DNA of 5,881 nucleotides from Scatomorpha intestinigallinarum (GCA_018712225.1 DVHH01000072.1:1-5881); one strand, 5' to 3'. Positions 1 through 5,663 are shown, numbered from the stretch's first letter. The notes: generated from the sequence alone by a model not told the origin. Numbers and translations are program-made.

Positions 1-122
1 AGCCCTGGCCGCGCGCCGCAGCGCGCGGAATTCTCCTGTGCTAATGAAGCGCAGGAGGGGGTCAAAGGGGGGACCCTCGCCGGGGGTCCCCCCTTTGCGG
101 GCGGCCCCCGCCGCCCGCAGCC
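1..122 (+). repeat. Multi-hairpin GC-rich repeat element, copy 1 (left end outside window)
   Basis: This non-coding element matches 5410-5533 in the same orientation at roughly 88% identity by hand alignment. It is a chain of four inverted repeats: CCGCGCGC/GCGCGCGG at 9-16 and 21-28; CTCCTGTGC/GCGCAGGAG at 33-41 and 49-57 with one T-G pair; AAAGGGGGGACCC/GGGTCCCCCCTTT at 64-76 and 84-96; and GCGGGCGGC/GCCGCCCGC at 97-105 and 110-118. The matching sequence starts at base 1, so the element probably continues beyond the window. Copy 2 is preceded by a CCAGGGG arm that would pair with the GCCCTGG at 3-8 here. It resembles REP/MITE-like interspersed repeats. Whether it is a mobile element, an RNA processing signal or a transcription end structure cannot be told from sequence alone. 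Confidence 0.85.
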
Positions 123-165
123 TATGTGCGCCGCCGTGGGGCTGGCGGTGGACGAAGGAAAGGGT

Positions 166-187
166 CGTCGAGGACGCCGACCCCTAC
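166..187 (+). repeat. Short interspersed repeat, copy A
   Basis: The segment starts CGTCGAGGACGCCG and ends CCCCTAC. It matches 288-309 with one difference (A at 180 instead of T) and matches the reverse complement of 5559-5580 with the same difference. The change breaks the GGACGCCGTCC palindrome that is intact in the other two copies. It is followed by GGCGGGTGGG, similar to the GGGCGGGTG after copy B. Confidence 0.75.
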
Positions 188-287
188 GGCGGGTGGGAGA
201 CGGCCCGTGTGCCACGTGATATACCGCGAGAGCATCCCGCGCCTGGGCGGGAACGCGGTGAGGCCGGCAAAAACCGTGACGGCGGGA

Positions 288-309
288 CGTCGAGGACGCC
301 GTCCCCTAC
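288..309 (+). repeat. Short interspersed repeat, copy B
   Basis: All 22 bases are identical to the reverse complement of 5559-5580, and the match extends to about 29 bases (282-310) with one mismatch. The core GGACGCCGTCC is palindromic. The copy lies about 80 bases beyond the pta terminator, in DNA with no gene. Confidence 0.8.
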
Positions 310-388
310 AGGGCGGGTGCGGCGACGTGGAGTCGGAGGTAGACCGATGTCCGGGCGGGGGTCAGAGCACCGCGCCTGTGAAGACAGC

Positions 389-421
389 AAAAAATGCCGC
401 CCCGGGAGGGGCGGCATTTTT
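389..421 (-). terminator. Rho-independent terminator of pta
   Basis: A perfect 14-bp inverted repeat (390-403 and 408-421, arm AAAAATGCCGCCCC) closes a four-base loop. Read on the minus strand, the GC-rich stem is followed by a run of T. It begins 13 bases after the pta stop codon, the expected place for an intrinsic terminator. Because the arms carry A and T runs at both sides, it could also stop plus-strand transcripts coming from the repeat region. Confidence 0.92.
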
Positions 422-433
422 CCGCTTTTGTAC

Positions 434-1432
434 TTAGGCCAGGGCGGCGGTGATGATGGACATCTGATAGACCTCCTCGGCGTTGCAGCCGCGGGAGAGG
501 TCGTTTATGGGAGCGTTCAGGCCCTGCAGGATGGGGCCGTAGGCGTCGAAGCCGCCGAGGCGCTGGGCTATCTTGTAGCCGATGTTGCCGGACTGGATCT
601 CCGGGAAAATGAAGGTGTTCGCGTAGCCAGCGACCTTGCTGCCGGGGAACTTCAGCTGGCCGACGGTGGGGGAGACCGCCGCGTCGAACTGCATCTCGCC
701 GTCGATGTCGAGGTCGGGGGCCAGGGCCTTCGCCTTCGCGCAGGCCTCGCGGGCCAGGTCCACGTTCGGGCCCTTGCCGCTGCCCTTGGTCGAATAGCTC
801 AGGAAGGCGACCTTCGGCTCCACGCCGAAGACCTTTGCCGTGCGGGCGCACTCGATGCCGGTCTCGGCCAGCTTGTCCGCGGCGGAGAAGACGACGTTGC
901 CGTCCTTGTCCAGGGTGTCGGTGTAGTCGATGTTGATGGCGCAGTCGCCCATGATGAGCGTCTCGTCGCCGCGGACCATGACGAAGCTGGAGGACACGAG
1001 ATGCGCGCCCGGCTTGGTCTTGACGAGCTGGAGGGCGGGCCTCACGGTGTCCGCCGTCGAGTAGGTCGCGCCGCCCAGCAGGGCGTCGGCCTTGCCCATC
1101 TTCACCAGCATGGTGCCGAAGTAGTTCGACTTCTTCAGCGCGGCGGCGCAATCCTCGGCGCTCATCTTGCCCTTGCGCAGGGCGACCATGGTCTCGACCA
1201 TCTCGCCGAAGCCCTCGTAGTTCTCGGGGTCGATGATCTCAAGGCCCTCGATGTCGAAGCCGCCCTTGGCGGCAGCGGCCTTGACCTCGTCTGCGTTGCC
1301 GACGAGGACGGGGGTGAGGAAGCCGCCGGCCTTCAGCCTCGCGGCGCTTTCGAGGATGCGGGCGTCCGTGCCCTCGGTGTAGACTATCTTGCGCGGGTTT
1401 TTCTTGAGTATCTCAACAAGGTTCTCAAACAT
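434..1432 (-). CDS. pta: Phosphate acetyltransferase (phosphotransacetylase)
   Basis: This cytosolic enzyme interconverts acetyl-CoA plus phosphate with acetyl phosphate plus CoA. With acetate kinase it forms the acetate/ATP branch of fermentation, and it also sets acetyl-phosphate levels. The chosen start gives 332 residues beginning MFENLVEILKKNPRKIVYTEG, the usual length for the short single-domain form. Family hallmarks are KIVYTEGTDARIL (15-27), GGATYSTADTVRPALQLVKTKPG (120-142), in which R131 is probably a CoA/phosphate-binding arginine, a TKGSGKGP segment (215-222), GYANTFIFPEIQSGNIGYKIAQRLGG (269-294), and the C-terminal NDLSRGC (310-316), whose Ser-Arg pair (313-314) matches the catalytic region of characterised enzymes. 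The open frame extends 18 codons upstream, but GGAGG at 1443-1447 lies 10 bases before the internal ATG, and family alignment starts there. No acetate kinase gene is in the window. The gene has its own promoter and terminator and appears monocistronic. Confidence 0.96.
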   Translation of the reverse strand: MFENLVEILKKNPRKIVYTEGTDARILESAARLKAGGFLTPVLVGNADEVKAAAAKGGFDIEGLEIIDPENYEGFGEMVETMVALRKGKMSAEDCAAALKKSNYFGTMLVKMGKADALLGGATYSTADTVRPALQLVKTKPGAHLVSSSFVMVRGDETLIMGDCAINIDYTDTLDKDGNVVFSAADKLAETGIECARTAKVFGVEPKVAFLSYSTKGSGKGPNVDLAREACAKAKALAPDLDIDGEMQFDAAVSPTVGQLKFPGSKVAGYANTFIFPEIQSGNIGYKIAQRLGGFDAYGPILQGLNAPINDLSRGCNAEEVYQMSIITAALA

Positions 1433-1442
1433 TATGCAACAG

Positions 1443-1447
1443 CCTCC
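1443..1447 (-). promoter_or_regulatory. Ribosome binding site that fixes the pta start
   Basis: On the minus strand this reads GGAGG with a 10-base spacer to the ATG at 1432-1430. It rules out the longer open frame starting at 1486, whose 18 extra codons would contain this site and the leader hairpin. Confidence 0.85.
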
Positions 1448-1455
1448 ATATAAAA

Positions 1456-1478
1456 TTGGCGGACGCTCCGCCTTTTTT
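1456..1478 (+). terminator. Terminator-like hairpin in the pta leader
   Basis: GGCGGA (1458-1463) and TCCGCC (1467-1472) form a 6-bp stem with a three-base loop, followed on the plus strand by six T. This is a short but recognisable intrinsic terminator for plus-strand transcripts, for example antisense RNA from across pta. On the minus strand the same hairpin lies in the predicted pta 5' leader, about 10 bases upstream of the ribosome binding site and followed by AATTTTATA. It could therefore also influence pta mRNA as a leader stem or weak attenuator. Which direction matters is unknown. Confidence 0.5.
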
Positions 1479-1489
1479 CCAGACAATCA

Positions 1490-1518
1490 ATTTTACCACC
1501 CCGACCGCAGCTTTTCAA
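1490..1518 (-). promoter_or_regulatory. Sigma-A promoter for pta
   Basis: On the minus strand TTGAAA (1518-1513) and TAAAAT (1495-1490) are separated by exactly 17 bases; each box has one mismatch from TTGACA/TATAAT. The predicted start near 1483 gives a leader of about 50 bases containing the 1458-1472 hairpin and the GGAGG site. The -35 box overlaps the palindrome at 1517-1533. Confidence 0.75.
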
Positions 1519-1533
1519 GCCCCGCCGGGGCTT
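1517..1533. promoter_or_regulatory. Palindrome between divergent promoters, candidate operator
   Basis: AAGCCCC-GCC-GGGGCTT is a perfect 7-bp inverted repeat centred on 1525. Its outer two bases on each side overlap the -35 boxes of the pta promoter (1513-1518) and of the XRE/lepA promoter (1532-1537). A protein bound here would be placed to affect both. The XRE protein encoded immediately downstream is the simplest candidate because such regulators are often autoregulatory, but a different regulator, or simply a GC-rich hairpin, remains possible. Confidence 0.5.
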
Positions 1534-1560
1534 TACAAGGCCGGACAGGGCGGTTATAAT
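1532..1560 (+). promoter_or_regulatory. Sigma-A promoter for the XRE-lepA-MBL operon
   Basis: TTTACA (1532-1537), a 17-base spacer and a perfect TATAAT (1555-1560) form a near-consensus promoter. Transcription should start near 1567, giving a leader of about 37 bases before the ATG at 1604. I see no other equally good promoter before lepA or the MBL gene. Confidence 0.85.
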
Positions 1561-1603
1561 ACTATTTGTAATCATCATTGAAACAAGCGGGCGGGGGGAG
1601 CAC

Positions 1604-1912
1604 ATGTCAAGAACATTCAGCGAGGCCATGAGCGCGCTGCGCCACGAGCGCGGCCTCAGCCAGCGCAAGGCGGCAGCCGAGCTGCGGATAAGCCAGGCGC
1701 TGCTCAGCCACTACGAAAACGGCGCGCGCGAGCCGGGGCTCGACTTCGTCGTGCGCGCATGCGACTACTACGGCGTCTCGGCGGACTACCTGCTCGGCAG
1801 GACTGATAAGCCGGGCGGCGGCGCCCAGGGGGAGCGCGTGCGCGCCCTCGCCGCCGAGCTGCGCGCCCTGGCGGACAAGATAGAAGGCATAGCGGAGGAC
1901 GACGAAACATGA
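1604..1912 (+). CDS. XRE-family helix-turn-helix transcriptional regulator
   Basis: This 102-residue protein has an HTH_3/Cro-cI-type DNA-binding domain at about residues 5-65. Its core is ALRHERGLSQRKAAAEL (11-27), then the recognition helix region SQALLSHYENGAREP (30-44), then the family's typical CDYYGVSADYLLGRTD (53-68). A glycine-rich linker (71-76) leads to an Ala/Leu-rich amphipathic helix (about 77-97), a plausible dimerisation helix, and an acidic tail. It probably acts as a cytosolic dimeric repressor or activator; the target is unknown. The G-rich ribosome binding site (1593-1600) is unusually close to the ATG, but the next Met (residue 8) has no better site. The gene is first in the operon and its stop overlaps the lepA start (ATGA). 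The promoter next to a palindrome suggests autoregulation, which is an inference. Confidence 0.93.
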   Translation: MSRTFSEAMSALRHERGLSQRKAAAELRISQALLSHYENGAREPGLDFVVRACDYYGVSADYLLGRTDKPGGGAQGERVRALAAELRALADKIEGIAEDDET

Positions 1913-3711
1913 GACAGGACCACATCAGGAATTTTTCGATAATAGCCCACATAGACCACGGCAAGAGCACCCTATCCGACCGGCTCATAGAGCTCTGCGG
2001 CGCCGTCGAGAGCCGGGAGATGGAGAGCCAGATCCTCGACAACATGGACCTCGAAAAGGAGCGCGGCATCACCATCAAGGCCCGCGCCGTCGGCCTCAAT
2101 TACCGCGCCGAAAACGGCGAGGAGTACACCCTGAACCTCATAGACACCCCGGGCCACGTTGACTTCAACTACGAGGTCTCGCGCTCGCTCGCCGCCTGCG
2201 AGGGGGCGCTGCTCGTCGTGGACGCCTCCCAGGGCGTCGAGGCCCAGACCCTGGCGAACACCTACCTCGCCATGAACCACGACCTTGAGATACTCCCCGT
2301 CATAAACAAGATAGACCTCCCGGCCGCCGACCCGGCCAGGACCAAGACCGAAATAGAGGACATCATCGGCATCCCAGCCATGGAGGCCCCGGAGATCTCC
2401 GCCAAAAACGGCATCAACATCCCCGCGGTGCTGGAGGAGATCGTCAGGGGCGTGCCGGCGCCGAAGGGCGACCCCGACGCGCCGCTCAAGGCCCTCGTGT
2501 TCGACAGCCAGTACGACTCCTTCCGCGGCGTCATCGTGCTCATGCGGGTCATGGACGGGCGCGTGCGCAAGGACATGGAGATAAAGCTCATGGCCACGGG
2601 TGCGGTGTACAAGGTCGTCGAGGTCGGACACCTGCGGCCCACGCGCTTTGAGCCCTGCGAGGAGCTCTCGGCCGGCGACGTCGGATATTTCACCGCCAGC
2701 ATCAAAAACGTCGCGGACACCCAGGTGGGCGACACGGTGACGGAGGCCGCGCGCCCCGCCGCCGAGCCCCTGCCCGGCTACGCCCCCGCCCGGCCCATGG
2801 TCTACTGCGGCATCTACACGGAGGACGGCTCCAAATATCCCGACCTGCGCGACGCCCTTGACAAGCTCAAACTCAACGACGCTTCGCTCTCCTACGAGCC
2901 GGAGAGCTCCGTCGCCCTCGGCTTCGGCTTCCGCTGCGGCTTCCTCGGCATGCTGCACATGGAGGTCATCCAGGAGCGGCTGGAGCGCGAGTTCGACCTC
3001 GACCTCGTCACGACCCTGCCCTCCGTCATCTACGAGGTCAAAAAGACCGACGGCAGCGTCGTGCGCGTGGACAACCCCCACAATTACCCCGACCCCGCCT
3101 CCATCGAGGAGGCCAGCGAGCCCTATGTGAACGTCACCATAATCACGCCCCAGGAGTTCGTCGGCAACATCATGCCCCTCTGCCAGGATAGGCGCGGGGA
3201 GTACAAGAACATGCAGTACCTCGACTCCAGGCTCGTCGAGCTGCACTACCTCATGCCGCTCAACGAGATAATCTACGACTTTTTCGACACGCTCAAGGCC
3301 CGCACCAAGGGCTACGCCTCGCTTGACTACGAGCTGGCCGACTACCGGCCCTCGGAGCTTGTGAAGGTGGACATGCTCTTAAACGGCGAGCAGGTGGACG
3401 CCCTGAGCTTCATTGCACACAAGGACAAGGCGTATCCGCGGGCGCGCAAGCTCTGCGAGAAGCTCAAGGAGAACATCCCGCGCCAGCTTTTTGAGATACC
3501 CGTTCAGGCCGCTATAGGCGGCAAGATCATAGCGCGCGAGACCGTAAAGGCCCTGCGCAAGGACGTCCTCGCCAAGTGCTACGGCGGCGACATCACGAGA
3601 AAGAAAAAACTGCTTGAAAAGCAGAAGGAGGGCAAGAAGAAGATGCGCCAGCTCGGTACGGTGCAGATACCCACCGAGGCTTTCCTCGCCGTGCTCAAGC
3701 TGGACGAGTGA
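1909..3711 (+). CDS. lepA: Elongation factor 4 (LepA), ribosome-associated translational GTPase
   Basis: LepA is a highly conserved GTPase that binds 70S ribosomes. It has been linked to back-translocation of stalled ribosomes and to initiation and 30S biogenesis, so its exact role is still debated. The protein is 600 residues, the usual length. The G domain shows AHIDHGKST (13-21, P-loop), ERGITIKA (51-58, switch I), DTPGHVDF (79-86, switch II), NKIDLP (133-138) and SAK (164-166). Domain II follows (about 190-280), then the EF-G-like domains III and V around GFGFRCGFLGMLHMEV (338-353), and the LepA-specific C-terminal domain with ARETVKALRKDVLAKCYGGD (542-561) and the lysine-rich KKKLLEKQKEGKKKM (565-579). 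All key residues appear intact. GGAGG (1894-1898) lies 10 bases before the ATG, inside the upstream gene. The four-base overlap suggests translational coupling to the regulator. Confidence 0.99.
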   Translation: MRQDHIRNFSIIAHIDHGKSTLSDRLIELCGAVESREMESQILDNMDLEKERGITIKARAVGLNYRAENGEEYTLNLIDTPGHVDFNYEVSRSLAACEGALLVVDASQGVEAQTLANTYLAMNHDLEILPVINKIDLPAADPARTKTEIEDIIGIPAMEAPEISAKNGINIPAVLEEIVRGVPAPKGDPDAPLKALVFDSQYDSFRGVIVLMRVMDGRVRKDMEIKLMATGAVYKVVEVGHLRPTRFEPCEELSAGDVGYFTASIKNVADTQVGDTVTEAARPAAEPLPGYAPARPMVYCGIYTEDGSKYPDLRDALDKLKLNDASLSYEPESSVALGFGFRCGFLGMLHMEVIQERLEREFDLDLVTTLPSVIYEVKKTDGSVVRVDNPHNYPDPASIEEASEPYVNVTIITPQEFVGNIMPLCQDRRGEYKNMQYLDSRLVELHYLMPLNEIIYDFFDTLKARTKGYASLDYELADYRPSELVKVDMLLNGEQVDALSFIAHKDKAYPRARKLCEKLKENIPRQLFEIPVQAAIGGKIIARETVKALRKDVLAKCYGGDITRKKKLLEKQKEGKKKMRQLGTVQIPTEAFLAVLKLDE

Positions 3712-3712
3712 G

Positions 3713-3720
3713 AAGGGAGG
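3713..3720 (+). promoter_or_regulatory. Strong ribosome binding site for a TTG start
   Basis: AAGGGAGG lies just after the lepA stop and six bases before the TTG at 3727. It decides the start of the MBL gene, since the next in-frame Met is at residue 32, after conserved family sequence. Confidence 0.85.
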
Positions 3721-3726
3721 CACAAG

Positions 3727-5337
3727 TTGAAGATAACATTCCTCGGAGCGGCGCATGAGGTGACAGGCAGCTGTACGCTGGTCGAGGTCGGCAAGACCCG
3801 GTTCATAGTGGACTGCGGCATGGAGCAGGGCAGGAACATGTTCGAGACCCAGTCCCTGCCCGTCTCGCCCGCCGAGGTGGACTTCGCACTGCTCACGCAC
3901 GCGCACATCGACCACTCCGGCAACCTGCCGCTCATGGCCAAGAACGGCTTTTCAGGCCCCGTCTACGCCACGGCGGCGACCTGCTCTCTGGTTGACATAA
4001 TGCTGCGCGACTCGGCGCACATCCAGATGAGCGAGGCGGAGTACAAGACGCGCAAGGCCAAGCGCGCGGGCGGCGAGCCGGTCGAGCCCATCTACGACAT
4101 AGGCGACGTTGAGGCGCTGGTGAAGCATCTGCGGCCCTGCGCCTACGGCGAGATGGTACACGTGGCGGAGGGCGTGGCGATACGCTTCACGGACATCGGC
4201 CATCTGCTGGGCTCGGCCTGCATCGAGGTCTGGCTGACGGAGGGCGGGGTGACGAAGAAGCTGGTGTTCTCCGGCGACGTGGGCAACCTCAGCCAGCCCA
4301 TCCTGCGCGACCCCCAGCGCGTGGCGGAGGCGGACTATGTAGTTATCGAGTCCACCTACGGCGACCGCACTCACGGTGCGGAGCGGCCGGACTACATAGG
4401 CGCGCTGTCGGCGATGATACAGCGCACGCTCGTCCGCGGCGGCAACGTAGTCATCCCGGCCTTTGCCGTCGGCAGGACGCAGGAGATGCTGTATTTCATC
4501 CGCGAGATAAAGGAAAAGGGCCTGGTGAAGGGACATCCCGGCTTCAAGGTCTACGTGGACAGCCCGCTCGCGATCGAGGCGACGAGCGTGTTCCTCCAGT
4601 GCGACACGAGCTTTCTTGACGACGAGGCGCGGGCGCTGCTGAACGCTGGGATAAACCCGCTGTATTTTGACGGGCTGGAGGTCTCGGTGAGCTCGGAGGA
4701 GTCGAAGGCGATAAACGAGGACCGGGAGCCGAAGGTCATTATCTCTGCCTCGGGCATGTGCGACGCGGGCCGGATAAGGCACCATCTGAAGCACAACCTC
4801 TGGAGGCCGGAGAGCCTGGTGCTCTTTGTCGGCTACCAGTCGGAGGGCACGCTGGGCCGCATGCTCTATGACGGGGCGAAGGAGGTCAAGCTCTTCGGCG
4901 AGAGCATAGCTGTGCGCGCGGAGATAAGCTGGCTGCCGGGGGTATCCGGCCACGCGGACAAGAACGGGCTGATAAGCTGGATATCCGGTTTTGAGAAGAA
5001 GCCGCGGAAGGTTTTTGTGAACCACGGCGACGACGGGGCCTGCACGGCGTTCACGCGCTGCCTGACGGAAGAGCTGGGCTACGACGCTTTTGCGCCTTAC
5101 AGCGGCACGAGCTACGACCTGGCGGCGGGCGAATTTGTCACGGTGACGGAAGGCGTGCGCATACCGCAGAAGCAGCCTGTGCCGGAGCGCCGACCGATGA
5201 ACAAGTATTTTGCGGCGCTCGTATCCGCCGCCGAGGTCCTGCTGCGTGCCGTGCGCTCTGCGGAGGGCAGGCCGAACAAGGAGCTGAAGAAGTGGGCGGA
5301 GAGGATAGAGGCGCTCACGCGGGACATCACGCAGTAG
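3727..5337 (+). CDS. MBL-fold/beta-CASP metallohydrolase, probable RNase (Ysh1/CPSF73-like)
   Basis: This 536-residue cytosolic protein belongs to the metallo-beta-lactamase superfamily with a beta-CASP insert, whose members cut RNA endo- or 5' exonucleolytically with two zinc ions. Zinc-ligand motifs are all visible: HAHIDH (58-63), H159 in GHLLGSA, D184 in FSGDVG. The beta-CASP motifs follow: acidic residue E208 in VVIESTYGDR (motif A), H409 in VSGHAD (motif B) and H433 in NHGDD (motif C). IPAFAVGRTQEML (243-255), DSPLA (278-282) and SASGMCDAGRIRHHL (340-354) are family signatures. The set looks catalytically complete. Residues about 480-536 form a short charged helical tail, and there is no signal peptide. 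The start is TTG, supported by AAGGGAGG at 3713-3720. It follows lepA by 15 bases, so an operon is likely. It is not RNase J by its signatures; its RNA target is unknown. Confidence 0.92.
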   Translation: MKITFLGAAHEVTGSCTLVEVGKTRFIVDCGMEQGRNMFETQSLPVSPAEVDFALLTHAHIDHSGNLPLMAKNGFSGPVYATAATCSLVDIMLRDSAHIQMSEAEYKTRKAKRAGGEPVEPIYDIGDVEALVKHLRPCAYGEMVHVAEGVAIRFTDIGHLLGSACIEVWLTEGGVTKKLVFSGDVGNLSQPILRDPQRVAEADYVVIESTYGDRTHGAERPDYIGALSAMIQRTLVRGGNVVIPAFAVGRTQEMLYFIREIKEKGLVKGHPGFKVYVDSPLAIEATSVFLQCDTSFLDDEARALLNAGINPLYFDGLEVSVSSEESKAINEDREPKVIISASGMCDAGRIRHHLKHNLWRPESLVLFVGYQSEGTLGRMLYDGAKEVKLFGESIAVRAEISWLPGVSGHADKNGLISWISGFEKKPRKVFVNHGDDGACTAFTRCLTEELGYDAFAPYSGTSYDLAAGEFVTVTEGVRIPQKQPVPERRPMNKYFAALVSAAEVLLRAVRSAEGRPNKELKKWAERIEALTRDITQ

Positions 5338-5360
5338 CGCTGCGCGCCCAAAGGATAAAA

Positions 5361-5394
5361 GTTTTTTGCCCCGCTTTTTTACAAAAAAGCGGGC
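5361..5394. terminator. Hairpin after the MBL gene, possible terminator
   Basis: CCCGCTTTTTT (5370-5380) and AAAAAAGCGGG (5383-5393) are perfect inverted repeats separated by two bases, so the real loop must take in some A-T pairs. A T run (5362-5367) precedes the structure rather than following it, so it is not a textbook terminator in either direction. It is the first strong structure after the stop codon, 25-60 bases downstream, and is fused to the multi-hairpin repeat that begins about 5400. It may be the outermost hairpin of that repeat. Confidence 0.4.
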
Positions 5395-5409
5395 GGGGTC
5401 CAGGGGAGG

Positions 5410-5533
5410 AGCCCTTGGCCGCGCGCCGCAGCGCGCGGAACTCTCTTGTGCTCCACAAAGCGCAGGAGGGGGTTAAAGGGGGAACCCTCGCCGGGGGTTC
5501 CCCCTTTGCAGGCGGCCTAAGCCGCCCGCAGCC
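5410..5533 (+). repeat. Multi-hairpin GC-rich repeat element, copy 2
   Basis: This is the complete counterpart of 1-122 in the same orientation. Hairpins: CCGCGCGC/GCGCGCGG (5419-5426 and 5431-5438), CTCTTGTGC/GCGCAGGAG (5443-5451 and 5460-5468, two T-G pairs), AAAGGGGGAACCC/GGGTTCCCCCTTT (5475-5487 and 5495-5507), and GCAGGCGGC/GCCGCCCGC (5508-5516 and 5521-5529, one A-C mismatch). Loops have diverged more than stems, and one stem pair changed from G-C to A-T on both arms. A CCAGGGG/CCCTTGG arm pair at about 5400-5418 adds a further imperfect hairpin at its left edge. Confidence 0.87.
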
Positions 5534-5558
5534 GTTGCGCATCGCCGCTTAAGCCCTT

Positions 5559-5580
5559 GTAGGGGACGGCGTCCTCGACG
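5559..5580 (-). repeat. Short interspersed repeat, copy C (inverted)
   Basis: The reverse complement is identical over 22 bases to 288-309. It lies 25 bases after the end of repeat copy 2, and reads GTAGGGGACGGCG on the plus strand. The same GTAGGGG lead occurs again at 5638-5644, suggesting a wider family with this end. Confidence 0.8.
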
Positions 5581-5635
5581 TTCCGCACGTTTGTTTACCG
5601 CGGGGCAAATCAAAACGCGAAAACGCACGACACGC

Positions 5636-5663
5636 CTGTAGGGGCGGGGTTCCAGCGCCGCCC
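5636..5663 (+). repeat. GTAGGGG-led hairpin
   Basis: CTGTAGGGGCGG is followed by a matching CCGCCC, giving a 6-bp GGGCGG/CCGCCC stem (5642-5647 and 5658-5663) with a 10-base loop. Its beginning resembles copy C of the short repeat (TTGTAGGGGACGG). It is therefore probably a divergent member of the same interspersed family. Confidence 0.5.

Larger units (their letters stand above)
123..388. other. Intergenic stretch without a supported gene
   Basis: Apart from the two short repeat copies listed separately, I find no gene here. Open frames exist on both strands but they run through repeats, are arginine-, glycine- and proline-rich, and lack a convincing ribosome binding site. The first bases (123-137) are weakly similar to the sequence after repeat copy 2, so the element may fade out there rather than end sharply. 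No tRNA-like cloverleaf was recognised. Confidence 0.6.

Noticed and set aside
1..433. CRISPR array from the repeated CGTCGAGGACGCCG motif
   Set aside because: There are only two copies here, about 120 bases apart, one imperfect, and the third is inverted more than 5 kb away. There is no regular repeat-spacer pattern.
126..437. Possible small Arg/Gly-rich protein
   Set aside because: The frame crosses the short repeats and the pta terminator and lacks a ribosome binding site.
38..1453. Long plus-strand open frame of 471 codons
   Set aside because: It is antisense to pta over most of its length and begins in the GC-rich repeat. The opposite strand has clear Pta homology, and long antisense frames are expected at this GC content.
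1433..1486. N-terminal extension of pta by 18 codons
   Set aside because: The extension would include the leader hairpin and the GGAGG site, and family members begin at MFENL-type sequence, so the ATG at 1432 is preferred.
1972..3246. Minus-strand open frame of 424 codons inside lepA
   Set aside because: It is a shadow of lepA, with low-complexity composition and no recognisable motif, while the plus strand carries every LepA motif.
3952..5025. Minus-strand open frame of 357 codons inside the MBL gene
   Set aside because: It is antisense to catalytic MBL/beta-CASP sequence, with a His/Arg/Leu-rich composition typical of a shadow frame.
1..5533. Composite transposon bounded by the two direct repeats
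   Set aside because: The enclosed genes are conserved housekeeping types, no transposase is present, and no target-site duplication can be recognised because the left repeat is cut by the window edge.
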